A stretch of DNA of 64,000 nt, from positions 39,325,365 through 39,389,364 of the forward strand of contig OZ021722.1 of assembly GCA_963978545.1 (NCBI GenBank). Reading direction: 5' to 3'. The notes under the pieces were generated by a model. That model was not told where the DNA came from, did not search any database, and worked only from the letters and a program-made list of their open reading frames with translations. The position numbers were made by a program, and so were the translations under genes. This document shows positions 1-10,599 of the stretch, piece by piece (positions within the stretch are counted from its first letter, which is position 1; every line of letters starts with the position of its first letter). The DNA is from Linyphia triangularis (lineage: Eukaryota; Arthropoda; Arachnida; Araneae; Linyphiidae).

Positions 1-204
1 GGATTTATAGCAAGGGCAGGATGGCTAGAAAAGTTTAAAGCAAGACACAATATTGTCTTCCGGACTCCACATGAACAAGCAAAAGATGTCTCATGAAATA
101 TGCATTGAATAGAAAATAACTTCCTAGTGACTTCCGATAACTCCTTCGGGTAACTCGAAGAATTTGGCCAGTCCCTTAAACTTCTAGTTATCGCGAGTTG
201 ACTG
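1..204 (+). mobile_element. Tigger/pogo DNA transposon, right-hand fragment
   Basis: The stretch closely matches positions 54833-55014 of the better preserved Tigger-like element in this window. It holds the end of a CENP-B-type helix-turn-helix transposase segment (reading like GFIAxAGWLxKFKARHNIVFRTP) and then the right terminal inverted repeat, which ends GTTGACTG followed by a TA at 205-206. The left part lies outside the window. It sits in the first intron of the minus-strand SLC46-like gene. It is a remnant with no catalytic domain. Confidence 0.8.
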
Positions 205-296
205 TAATAATAAGTCATATACATATTAATACTTAACTAAACTTTAAAAGTTTCAATATCTACATCATAATATTATGCTATATTTGGATTCAGAAT

Positions 297-318
297 CCCC
301 CCCCCCCCCAAAAAAAAA
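297..318. repeat. C13/A9 homopolymer run
   Basis: About 13 C bases run directly into 9 A bases. Similar joined homopolymers (C or G next to A or T) occur at 15144-15154, 55810-55836 and 61305-61338. Length is likely to be unreliable in an assembly. Confidence 0.9.
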
Positions 319-448
319 GCCAAAAACCAAATTTCGCAATTTTACAAGGAGTGGTTAGTAATTTAAATCATGATAAGATTATAGCAAAGTAATGTTAAAA
401 ATATTTTTTATAGCTATAAATTGTTAAATAATAGGAATTTTAACTTAC

Positions 449-1376
449 ATTCATTAGTTAGGATCATGACACACATGCAAGCGAAAAACAGCAGTATAAT
501 GGCGCAGCCATTAGTCTCCCTTTTTCTAAATGAAGCTTTTATTCCTTTGGTGAGGCTTTCAATGGTAAAGTAACCGCATATCTTTTCATTCCATGTCGGA
601 TTTAAATCCAATCCAGTAGTTTCTTCGACAACGAACATTATCCAAGGCATACACAATAAATGCACTACTGTCCCGGTCAGATAAATGTAAAAATAGCCAT
701 AATATCTGAACATTAATCCTCCAACCAATCCTCCTAAAGCTGTGCCGATTCCCATGGCAATCTCTACAGAAGTATACTTTAAGGTTCGGGTATTTTCCGT
801 TGACACTTCGGAAGCATGGCTGTAGATTATTGTCAAAATACAAATGAAGCCTCCGAGCATATCAGATGGTATTTTGGCTAAGACTATGTAGAATAGTGGC
901 AAATCTAATTTTATACTGCATACCATGAGACCGAGGTCACTAAGGACCATGCCGAAACAGGCTACAAGCAGTGGAAATTTCCGACCGTATTTGTCGCTCC
1001 AAGGCGCGATGAATATCATCTGGAATGCTGCTATCAGACTCATCAAGTTTGAGTACAATGAATAATTGTTGGCAAGAATTTCGACTGCTTCCTTTTCTAC
1101 CGCATGTCCACTTAGGTTACTGCATATCTCTTCAGTGTAGTTGAGGTGATATTGGCAACCTTTATCTATCATCATGTTGGTCAAGCAAGACATACTCAGA
1201 ATGAAAGCAAACATGAAACTGAAGATGAAGGGTTCGATGGTTAAAGAACGGACATATTTAAGGACTCTATGGCCTTTGGTTGTATCGTTGTCTGTTGTTG
1301 GAATTAATGGAACGTCGTCGTTACTTGTAGGTCCATATTGGATCCTAGTTCGTTTACTTTCATAGTTAGCGATCAT
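449..1376 (-). CDS. SLC46-like MFS transporter, first coding exon (gene 1, partial)
   Basis: This exon encodes the N-terminal half (about TM1 to TM7) of a 12-helix proton-coupled carrier of the SLC46 family. I start at the ATG at 1376 (MIANYESKRT). The frame is open back to a TTG at 1451, but there is no upstream ATG before an in-frame stop, so a 5' exon could add residues. From the ATG, TM1 is near residues 46-66, the first external loop has two conserved cysteines and possible N-glycosylation sites NYT and NLS, and the loop 2-3 signature APWSDKYGRK is at about 124-133. A later RTLKY is followed by a conserved glutamate. The exon ends at 449 with T|GTAAGT, phase 1, exactly as in the three plus-strand paralogues. 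Exons 2-5 lie left of the window. It is the most divergent of the four. The substrate (folate, steroid conjugate or other) cannot be read from sequence. Confidence 0.9.
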
Positions 1377-2595
1377 TTTTATCTTTAGATTAAAAAATAT
1401 TTTCTCAGCTGGTTTCACAAAGCTGTTATTATTAGATTTTGCTTTATCCAATGTAAGTTTTATTGCTTATGCTTAAAATAAGAAGAACATGAAATCCAAG
1501 AAATAATACTAACATTACTGGAGACTACTTTATGATATTGCTTACAATAAAATACTTGGTATTCAAAAGAACTAATTTCTAAAGATATCAAAATTTATAC
1601 CCTGATTTTCATCAATTTCATTTTATAAACCTAAAGGATCCTTTCTAGTATATGGTTGATCTTCTTGTTAGAGTATGCTTTTCAAGTAATAGTTAGTGAT
1701 ATTCCACTGTTTGTGTAAAGTTTCTGTTTTTGTTATAGTATTCTTCTTTACCTAAAAGTCTAATCAGAGGCAAAATTAGTAAAAAAACCAAAATCAATTA
1801 AAAGTTTTATATTAAAAAAGTTTTTCATAAGAGATTTTCTGTTATTGAAGTAAGAGAAAAATTTGTCAGAAACTGGTTACAAAAAGAAAAGAAAAAAAGA
1901 CTTCAGCTTTTCTTTTTGTATTAAATAATTGATAGAGAATTAGACATTTGTATTCTTAGACCTAGTTAAAACATTATTCTAAATAGATTATCAAACAAAA
2001 ACAAAATAATATTAATTCTGAATATATTTATTCTTAAGTTGAACTTTCAACTGTTTTAGATTAGGTAAGTCAATATCGTAAGCTAACTATTTAAAATTTG
2101 GTTTATTATCACAGCTCAGTTTTGCTTGTATATAGAAAACACCTAGCTAACTCAGAGAAAAGTATGTAGTAAAATAAATACAATTTAAACAGTAATAGTA
2201 ACTCCCACTTAAAGACTATACCACGATAAGTTTTAAATTAATTAGTTCTATGAATGAACGAAAAAGTCTCAATAGATACTACATAAAATTCACATTCATT
2301 AATAATTTACAATTGATTCCTGGCACATCTTTTCAAAAAAAAAATCGCAGAGTACCTCATTGAACAAACCAGTGAAAATGTATCAGCAATATTCGAGTGA
2401 ATTATAAAACGTACATTTTGTCCATATTATTTAGTCCTTGCATGTACTTTGAAGGCAATATATCGCTAAGTATATGAGTAAATTTACTTTAAAGTAGTTA
2501 AAATTCAAAAAACTATTGATGTTTCAAAAGAACAACTTAATTACAAACTTGAGGGTTTCATTTGGTTTGTACATTTAGTGACATTTATTCTAACC
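1377..2595. other. 5' flank of gene 1, AT-rich intergenic
   Basis: Upstream of the minus-strand gene 1 start and before the retroelement. No open frame of note, no RNA gene and no recognisable repeat. Any promoter or 5' UTR exon of gene 1 should lie here, but I cannot identify one. Confidence 0.5.
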
Positions 2596-2599
2596 ATAA

Positions 2600-3384
2600 T
2601 GTTGAGTGGATGGGTTCGAAAGATTTGAAGCCAAATCAAATCAAAACTTGCAGAAATTTATTCCGATATAACTCTTCGCAGATTCTCTTACAACTCCAGA
2701 ACTTCTCGTTCTAGTAGATTCAATAAAGCTCTTTTCACAACAATAGAGCACAAAACAGCAGTTAAAAACTTGACAACACAACTGCTAAAATCGCTGCAAA
2801 AGACAATACAATACAGTTTGCTTTAGAACTACTCTGAATGCTCACTGAGAGACAGCTAACTCAGTATCTCAACTCGGTAATTCCAGTCAACTATCTCAAC
2901 TCGGTAATTCCAGTCAACTATCTCAACTCGGTAATTCCAGTCAACTAACTCAACTCAGTTAACTAACTCTTGGCCGGACTTATATAGGAAAGGCGAATCT
3001 TCTCGAAACTTCCAGAGATAGAAATTTGGAGAACTTTCTAGATCGTAGTCGAAAAGCCCAATACATGTACATGGGGACCGAAAATGTCACCAAATGGTCA
3101 CCAAGTTTGGCGACAAAAATTAGTCACCTAAACCGTCGCCAACTTGGCTCTATCTCGCCAACTTGTCGAGATTTCCATTAACATAATGTTAAATGGCCTT
3201 CTCTTTGTAAAACTCGCTTCAAAGCATTATCTCTGTAAAACTCGTTTTCAAGCATTAAGACACACATAGCAGGAAAGCAAAGTAATACAAATTATTGCAC
3301 TGCCTTATGCGAAATGTACATACATTTTCCTATTTACATAATCAATACTAAGGAATATTTACAAATATACAGAAATTCGTAACA
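2600..3384 (-). repeat. 3' LTR of the Gypsy element
   Basis: This is the left LTR, 785 bp. A TATATAAG core promoter (minus strand) is near 2980-2988. A 27-bp unit is present three times at about 2863-2943, but only about once in the right LTR, explaining part of the length difference. The segment 3090-3175 is rich in TTGGCGA / TCGCCAA words, as in the other copies. Confidence 0.88.
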
Positions 3385-3530
3385 TTGCCCTCCTCCCAAG
3401 GACTGCACGTCCCGAGCAGTACAGTCTCCGGAAAAGAAGGCTTACCTTCAAATCAATATCAAACACTCTGCTTTCATTACTAAACTATAAAACTGACTTA
3501 TTTATATACAGAAAGACAGAAACATTCTGA

Positions 3531-3599
3531 ATAAATAAATAAATAAATAAATAAAAAAATAAATAAATAAACAAATAAATAAAAAAATAAATAAATAAA
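3531..3599. repeat. (TAAA)n microsatellite inside the retroelement
   Basis: Tetranucleotide AATA/TAAA repeats with a few interruptions, between the 3' LTR and the integrase remnant. Confidence 0.9.
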
Positions 3600-3666
3600 C
3601 TTACAAATTTATATGCACATATGACCATGGTCTTAATAACTATTTACACTTTATACATTAGGGGAA

Positions 3667-5244
3667 TTACAAACTATGGCCATAGTAAGGGGCTAACCTG
3701 TCGTAATGAACGACTCTAGGTTTAGAATTAGATGACTTACAGATTCGAACCACGACATCATTCAGCCGGTTGAGGACTGAGTAAGGACCATCCCAAAGAG
3801 ACTGAAGTTTGGGAGAAAGTCCTTTCTGTCGTTTCGGGTTCCAGAACCAAACCTTGTCACCTTCGTGGAATTGATGTCCTGTAGCCTTCGTGTCTTATCT
3901 GGTCTTCATCTTATCCGTCGTCAAGTGGATCCGCTCTCGGGCAAAATTGTGCACAGCTTCAAACCGTGCCTGAAGATCCTCGACGAACTCTTCTGGCGAT
4001 GAAGGTGCATCCGGAGGGCGGCCAAACAACAGATCGCAAGGGTGACGAAGGTTACGACCGAAGAGCATCTGGGATGGGGAATAGTCGGTAGTCTCGTGGA
4101 CAGCGCTGCGATAGGCCAGAAGAAACAAAGGTAACTTTTGAATCCAGTCCTGTTGGTTTCTGGAAACCAATCAGTGAGAGGTTATTGAGGATGGGTCTGT
4201 TAAACCTCTCCACCATGCCATCCGACTGTGGGTGTAAAGGCGTCGTCTGTGTTTTGTCAATGTCAAGTAGATCACAAAGTCCTTTCGTTACAGCAGAGGT
4301 AAAATTTATTCCTTGATCAGAATGTAACTGAAGAAGCACTCCAAATCTGGAAATCCAGCTCTGAACCATTACCTCTGCAACGATGGTAGCCTCTAAATCA
4401 GGGATAGGATACGCTTCGGGGCACTACGTAAAATAATCCATGACAACAAGGAGGTATCTGCTGCCGTCAGCAGATCGTGATAGTGGTCCCAAGATGTCAA
4501 ACGCAATCCGTTCGAAAGGCGCTCCTACGTTGTAACGTTGCAGTTTTCCTCGACTGCATTTCTTCGGTCCTTTTCTGGCTGCACAGGCATCATCTCATGA
4601 TCGGCGCCACTTCTCCACGTCAGCCCTCGCCTTGCTCCAGTAGAACCGCTTTCGATCTCTTTGCAACGTTTTCATTACTCCGAAGTGGCCTCCAGTTGGA
4701 CTACTATGAAGTTCTTTAAGAACGTCTGGGACTCGAGATCTTGGAAGCAATAGCTGCCATCGGGATGTCTTTCCATCATCAGATTCGAACTTCCGGTACA
4801 GCAAGCCGTTTCGAATATGGAAAGAGTCCCAAAAGGTCCAATATTGCTTTGTCGTAGGACTATAGATGAAAATGTCCTGCCAAGTAGGTGTCGCGTTCGA
4901 AGACTCCTTTAAATCCTCCTCCCCGGTAGAGATCGCAGCAATATTCTTCTGCATTTCCTCTTGGCCAGATAAAATCTCTTTCTTCATCTCTTCTTGACCA
5001 GATAAAATCTCTTTCTTCATCTCATCTTGTCCAGACAAAATCTCTTTCTTCATCTCATCTTGGCCAGACAAAATCTCTTTCTTCATCTCATCTTGGCCAG
5101 ACAAAATCTCTTTCTTCATCTCTTCTTGGATCGCTTTCATTTTTTCCCGCCATTCGGACATTTCCTTCTTCATTTCGTTTTGCCTTTCTTCATTTCTTGC
5201 ATGAAAGCAAAAAGCTGTTGAAGTTTTTCATCTTGTTCCGCCAT
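3667..5244 (-). pseudogene. Broken gag-pol remnant: Gag N-terminus joined to integrase
   Basis: Reading on the minus strand, a Gag start codon lies at 5242-5244 and its frame breaks after about 25 codons. A second frame (5173 to 4595) holds a coiled-coil repeat of an 11-residue unit (EMKKEILSGQD type) at about 4965-5130, followed without protease or reverse transcriptase by the integrase zinc-binding region (ELHSS, GGHFG) near 4640-4750. An in-frame stop replaces the expected CxxC part. The integrase core continues with HSDQG and GMVERF motifs at about 4200-4310, with another stop near 4425 and frameshifts near 4165 and 3895. A C-terminal GPY-like domain (LWDGPYSVLNRL) runs to a stop at 3667. 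It is a Ty3/Gypsy pol of the lineage common in spider genomes (family knowledge) and is clearly non-functional. Confidence 0.88.
4965..5130 (-). repeat. 33-bp coding tandem repeat in the Gag coiled coil
   Basis: About five copies of a 33-bp unit encode an 11-residue charged segment (EMKKEILSGQD/E). Copies differ by one or two bases. The amphipathic, lysine/glutamate-rich character suggests an extended coiled coil in the Gag N-terminus. Copy number probably varies among related elements. Confidence 0.9.
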
Positions 5245-5436
5245 TGCTCTGGTAATAGGCATTCAAACCCCACTTCTGATACCAGTTGTTGTGTGGGTAG
5301 GTTCGAAAGCTTTAAAGCCAAAGCAGATCAAAACTTGTTCCGCCATTGCTCTGGTAATAGGCATTCAAACCCCACTTCTGATACCAGTTGTTGTGTGGGT
5401 AGGTTCGAAAGCTTTAAAGCCAAAGCAGATCAAAAC
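5233..5436. repeat. 102-bp tandem duplication across Gag start, primer site and LTR edge
   Basis: Positions 5233-5334 and 5335-5436 are near-identical copies. Each includes the Gag start codon (CAT on the plus strand), the primer-binding-like site and the last ~45 bp of the LTR. The remnant therefore carries two LTR/internal junctions in tandem. Confidence 0.92.
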
Positions 5437-6120
5437 TTGCAGAAATTTATTCCGAAATAACTCTTCGCAGATTCTCTTACAACTCCAGAACTTCTCGTTC
5501 TAGTAGACTCAATGCAGCTCTTTTCACAACAATAGAGCACAAAACAGCAGTTAAAAACTTGACAACACAACTGCTAAAATCGCTGCAAAAGACAATGCAA
5601 TACAGTTCGCTTTAGAACTACTCTGAATGCTCACTGAGAGACAGCTAACTCAGTATCTCAACTCGGTAATTCCAGTCAACTAACTCTTAGCCGGACTTAT
5701 ATAGGAAAGGCAATTCTTCTCGAAACTTCCCGAGATAGAAATTTGGAGAACTTTCCAGATCGTAGTCGAAAAGCCCTATACATGTACATAGGGATCGAAA
5801 ATGTCGCCAAGTTTTGCGACATTTGGCGATTTCTCGCCAAACTTGGCGAAAGATATTAGTCACCAAAACCGTCGCCAACTTGGCTCTATCTAGCCAATTT
5901 GGCGAGATTGCCATTACCATAATGTTAAATAGCTTCTCTTTGTAAAACTCGCTTCCCAGCATTATCTCTGTAAAACTCGTTTTCAAGCATTAAGACACAC
6001 ATTGCAGGAAAGGAAAGTAAGACAAACCATTGCACTGCCTTATGCGAAATGTACAAAAAAAAATCCTATTTATATAATCAATACTAAGGAATATTTACAA
6101 ATATACAGAAATTCGTAACA
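5389..6120 (-). repeat. 5' LTR of the Gypsy element
   Basis: This is the right LTR, 732 bp. A TATA core (CTATATAAG on minus) is near 5697-5705, and an AATAAA poly(A) signal on the minus strand lies near 5445-5450. Positions 5800-5915 contain about nine TTGGCGA / TCGCCAA words in both orientations. The LTR ends at 6120 next to the ATAA target duplication. Confidence 0.88.
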
Positions 6121-6124
6121 ATAA

Positions 6125-7542
6125 TTATAATGTATTTGTACTTTGATATAAGAAGAAACAGGCCCAGTCAAATTAGTTTCCAATCTTTCATTCTTTTTAT
6201 CAAATTTCCTTGTATTTTAGATGCAAGAATCGTTCTATTTCGAAATGTCAATTTTATTTTTGAAACAATGCATTTCAAAGCATACTTATTCTAATAAATA
6301 CAAAAAATGCGCATAACAAATGTTATCACGAAGTAAAAAGAAAATGCTTCCATTTAGACTCGTAAAACATATTTTGAATAATATACTCAGTTTATCTACT
6401 TGAATATAAAATAGTATTTACTTGAAAATAAAAGCATTTGCATTAACTCTCTTAATATATTTCAATTTTATTTTATTATTTGAACTAGATAAAACAAAAC
6501 CTTGTGCACTATTTGTAGTTTTACTGTTTGTTAAAATAGGAAAATAAAATCTAGAACTTTGCTTCTCGTCAAAACAGTCCTCAAATATTTTATTTTCTTC
6601 TTTTACTCAATTAAATCGTAACAAATAAAATTAAATTTCAAGAATTTCGAATTCACGCATAATTCGTTGTAACAAATAGCTTTTAGAATTGGAATATCAT
6701 ACCTTTAAAATCCAATTTACTATCAATTCATAGTGAAAAGAATCTTCTCTAATAATTTTTGACCAATAAAATATGGAGGGCACATTCTAGAATTGGGAAA
6801 GTTAAATGGGGAAATAAAAGGAATATTTAACGTAGTAGGCAACAAATGGATTTGCATAATCTTTAGACAAAGGTGGTGATGAGAAATGCATTGTTCATCC
6901 ACTTTTTAATCACTTGGTATCTAATCGTTTGTTACATAACGTGATTTTTAAATGAGCTATCATAAATTTATTTGCATTATAAGCAAAACCCTTACTGACT
7001 GTCTTACTCATACATCACTATAGGAACAAATGTAGTCATTTTCAGAATCATGGCTTTATGAAACACTGTGATATTTAATATTTGAATAATTTATTGTAGA
7101 TTGTGCTCATGTTTACTCCCGTTTCTACACCTTAATGTTATTTTAAATTATGTATAGTTAATGGAAGATGTTTTATTAGTGTAAATTATGCTGTAGTTTT
7201 CAAGATTTTTGGGATTTGGTAGGTTTGTTAATAAATTATATGTCCTTAATGACTATTAAATGATCAGTGTCGCTTAAATAAATTGTGATTCGTGATCCAA
7301 CATGCAATATAAATAAAATTTTGGCTACAATTTTTTTTAAATCATAATTTTCACAGTCGGTTAAGAGCGAAAATTTAACAAATGTTTATTGAATACATCT
7401 CAATATAGATAATGTGTTCCAATGAGTTTTTCTAAAAATTTAACATAATTATATAAATGACTAAAATAATATATTATGCTCTCAAATATTTCAAGAATAA
7501 TTCAAAGTAGGCTGAATTCCATACCAGTATTTTTCACCCAAT
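6125..7542. other. AT-rich intergenic, nothing recognised
   Basis: No gene-like frame, RNA gene or repeat structure that I can name. Confidence 0.5.
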
Positions 7543-7546
7543 ATAC

Positions 7547-8210
7547 TGTTACGAATTTTTGTATATTTGTAAATATTTCGTAGTGTTAATTTTGTAAATA
7601 GGAAAATTTATGTACATTTTGCATAAGGCAGTGCAATAGTTCTCCTTTAATTTGTTTCCCTGCAATGAATCTCTTGATGCTTGATAACGAGTTTTACAAA
7701 GGTAACTCTGGGAAGCGAGTTTTAAGTAGCAGGGCATTTAACATTATGGTAATGGCAATCTCGCCAATTTAGCGAGAAATTGCCAAATGTCGCCAAACTT
7801 GGCGACCATTTGGTTGACCATTTTCGGTCACTATGTACATGTATAGGACTTTTAGACTACGATCTGGAAAGTTCTCCAAATATCGACCTCTAAAAGTTTC
7901 AAGAAGGTTCGCAGCCTCTCCTATATAAGCCCGGCCATGAGTGGGGTTAGTTAGTAGTTGAGTGATTTTGAGTCACTGAGTTAGTTGTTAGCTGAGTTCT
8001 AAAGCGAACTGTATTGCATTGTCTTTTGCTCTTTTGCGACGATTAGCAAGTTTTTAACTGCTCTATTGAGGTGAAAAGAGCTGTATTGTGTCTACTAGAA
8101 CGAGAAGTTCTGGAGCTGTAAGAGAATCTGTGAAGAATTATATTGGAATAAATTTCTGCAAGTTTTGATCTGCTTTGGCTTCAAATCTTTCGAACCCGTC
8201 CCACGCAACA
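7547..8210 (+). mobile_element. Solo LTR of the same Gypsy family
   Basis: The 664-bp block begins TGTTACG and ends GCAACA, and is flanked by a 4-bp duplication ATAC (7543-7546 and 8211-8214). It is homologous to the two LTRs at 2600-6120 but in the opposite direction. It has a TATATAAG core at about 7922-7929 and a GGAATAAA poly(A) signal near 8144. No internal region remains, so it is the product of LTR-LTR recombination. Confidence 0.9.
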
Positions 8211-8214
8211 ATAC

Positions 8215-10184
8215 TTTTGCCATTCAACAACTACGAAATATTTCAAACCTGAATATTTATATTTCCATTCAAACAAAGCTATCAAAGAGGAACACCTGTA
8301 TGGAGATAAACATATTTCAGCACTTTTTCCGCAAGCTGTTCTTTCACCACATTTATTTCTATAGTTAAATACAGTTTTCACGCTTTCTACTTCTATTCAC
8401 AAATAGGCATTTTCGGTAGTTTGGATAGGCTGGTCTAATACGACCATTTCAAAGTTTGGTTTTAAATAACATCTAAACTTTATTTGAGGTAAGTACTTTG
8501 AAAATTGTTGAAAATTAATATATTAAGTTAGTTTCTAGAGTGCCAAACGCCTCAAAATAACATAACCTAGTTGTGGAATTTTGTTATTCTACTTTTGCCA
8601 TTCTACAACAGTAAGCATTTTTAATAATTCAAGATGGCCTCCGCCAAATCACCTAAATAGTTGATCCTTATGCAGAAATTCATTTTTTTGAAAATTGATG
8701 ATTAGCAAAATATTATACCGTCAACTTAGAGTGAAAATTATTATTATTTATGAAAAAATTATCACTTATTTTAACTGGAGAAAATTTTAGATAGTTTTAA
8801 ATCATACCTTCTTTTTATTTATTTTTTTCTAAGTAAAATTTTTTCTTTCTTGAAGTAAAAACTGTGTTTCTTGTATGTGAATAATTTTTTTTAATATTAC
8901 GTTACTCCAACTAAAAATTGCACGATGTTTAAAAAAATTCAAATGCTAAAGTTTATTATTTCGGAAATTTAATTTTTTACAATACTCTCTTTGAAATATC
9001 TCTTCTAGAATGTATTTTTAACAGAAATACAGAAAATTATAAATAAAATACATGTGTGCAAGCATCTTTATTCTAAGACTTTTAGAAGCAAAATTATAGC
9101 TAAGGTTCAAATTGGGTTTCACTAACAACCAAAGACATCTTGTAAACTGTAGAGACAATTCTATTAGTTTTAAAAGGAACAAATTCAATTTTCGACGAGT
9201 CATTCATGGATTACCGAAAATGTAGGCACGAATACATGGTAAACACCTACATTCAGAAAATTGCAACTTTATCTCCCAGCATTTTCTTATCATCCAATGA
9301 CCAATCTCTTCGCCGTATTTGGTGACAATGCTCTATTATTAGACTCTTTTACCTGAAAGGAGTAGGAAATCTCGGAAAGTATGTATGAAGTTTCATTCTA
9401 TCACGCTTTCTTTTATTTTAATTTTAACAATTTTGCTCAAGAATCAAACTTATATATGTAGAAAATTTTTATAATTTTTGGTTTTGAAAATTTTGAAACT
9501 TACAAGGAAACGTACATTTATTTTAAACGTTTTTTTTTTTAAATTTTTTTATTATTATTATTTTTTTTTTTTTTTTTTATTTATTATTATTATTATTTAG
9601 TTTTTTAAGTAATAATTATTTTTAATTCTAAGGATTTTAAGAATAAACTTTCTATTCTATTTGAAAAACAATTTTATAAGCAAATTTAGGTAAGTACAAA
9701 TTTACTTTAATATACATTTTTAAAATATTTTTATTTGCAATTCTAGTTTTGTGGAAAAAAATTATAGTGAGTAAATACTTGTACTATAGGTATACTTATA
9801 TACTTGTATAATACAAATATACCTTCTTTATTTCATGTACAGTAATTTTTACGTTATTATTAAGTGGGAATGTTTATTACCAAGCGGAAAACAAGAGTGA
9901 AAAGATCTTTCGAAAATTTTATGAAATATTAGTCCAAATGCAAGTTTGATTCATTTGATAAATTTATTCATAGGTAAACAATTGTAGAAATACTGTATTG
10001 AAACGAGATCGAATTCATAATGACCCTAAGAAGAAAACGTAAGATTTTTACAAAAAGTGTAAAATTGTTTTACGTAATCTCCAAAATCGATCACTCAAAC
10101 ATTGTCATTAAAATAGTATTGAAATAAAAAATTTGTGTTATTCACACGCGATTAAATTTAAAACATCTCTGAAAAAAATTTAAA
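8215..10184. other. Intergenic, no gene recognised
   Basis: AT-rich, with T/A homopolymers and ATT-rich low complexity at 9530-9600. The short open frames here have no recognisable domain. A slightly GC-richer patch around 8400-8650 could be an old repeat but has no identifiable ends. Confidence 0.5.

Positions 10185-10236
<52 letters not shown>
10185..10236. repeat. (CA)n(TA)n compound microsatellite
   Basis: About 10 CA units pass directly into about 16 AT units. Confidence 0.95.
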
Positions 10237-10243
<7 letters not shown>

Positions 10244-10384
10244 TTAGTCACGTGTTCTTTTAAAAAAATATGACAATGAAAATTTTTATAAGGAATGTAT
10301 TGGGTGTCAGAATAAAATGCCGCTATTTTGAGAGGCTGCTTACTTAACATAAAGTTAAAAAGCGTAAGAAAAATGCAAAATTGG

Positions 10385-10590
10385 ATATGAGGGCACACGG
10401 AGTTTTTAGAGAAAATCGTTGCACTTCTAAGTGAGCTCCCTTACCAGCCCTGAGGATGCGACACGAAGATCTTCAACACACGGATGTTCCTTGAGTAGAT
10501 TTTGTCTTTGACGTAACCCCAAAAGAAAAAAAATCCACTGGAGTGATGTCTGGAAATCTAGGTGACCAGACAATTTGGCTTCTGTCCGGA
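10385..10590 (-). pseudogene. Mariner-type transposase relic
   Basis: The minus strand reads WSPRFPDITPVDFF and then, in another frame after a T run, FWGYVKDKIYS. This resembles the block around the last catalytic acidic residue of mariner-superfamily DDE/D transposases (typically RSPDLTPxDFFLWG). The T-rich stretch has shifted the frame, and flanking sequence is degenerate. No inverted repeats were found. It is a short dead fragment. Confidence 0.6.
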
Positions 10591-10599
10591 ACCGCTGGC

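Larger units (their letters stand above)
2600..6120 (-). mobile_element. Internally deleted Ty3/Gypsy LTR retrotransposon
   Basis: Two direct repeats (2600-3384 and 5389-6120) begin TGTTG and end AACA on the plus strand and enclose only 2.0 kb. A 4-bp target duplication ATAA is visible at 2596-2599 and 6121-6124. In element orientation (minus) the 5' LTR is on the right, a primer-binding-like TGGTATCAGAAGTGGGG lies just inside it (about 5370-5386), and a purine-rich tract lies just inside the left LTR (about 3385-3398). The internal part keeps the start of gag and the integrase region; protease, reverse transcriptase and RNase H are missing. The LTRs differ by many substitutions and by indels, so the copy is old. 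It cannot move on its own. Confidence 0.9.

Noticed and set aside
4965..5130. CRISPR-like array of 33-bp units
   Set aside because: Units are contiguous without spacers and code for a Gag repeat; the genome is eukaryotic. The 27-bp triplet at 2863-2943 was rejected for the same reason.
2600..6120. Complete or active retrovirus-like element
   Set aside because: Only 2.0 kb of internal sequence remains, with stops and frameshifts and no reverse transcriptase or envelope region.
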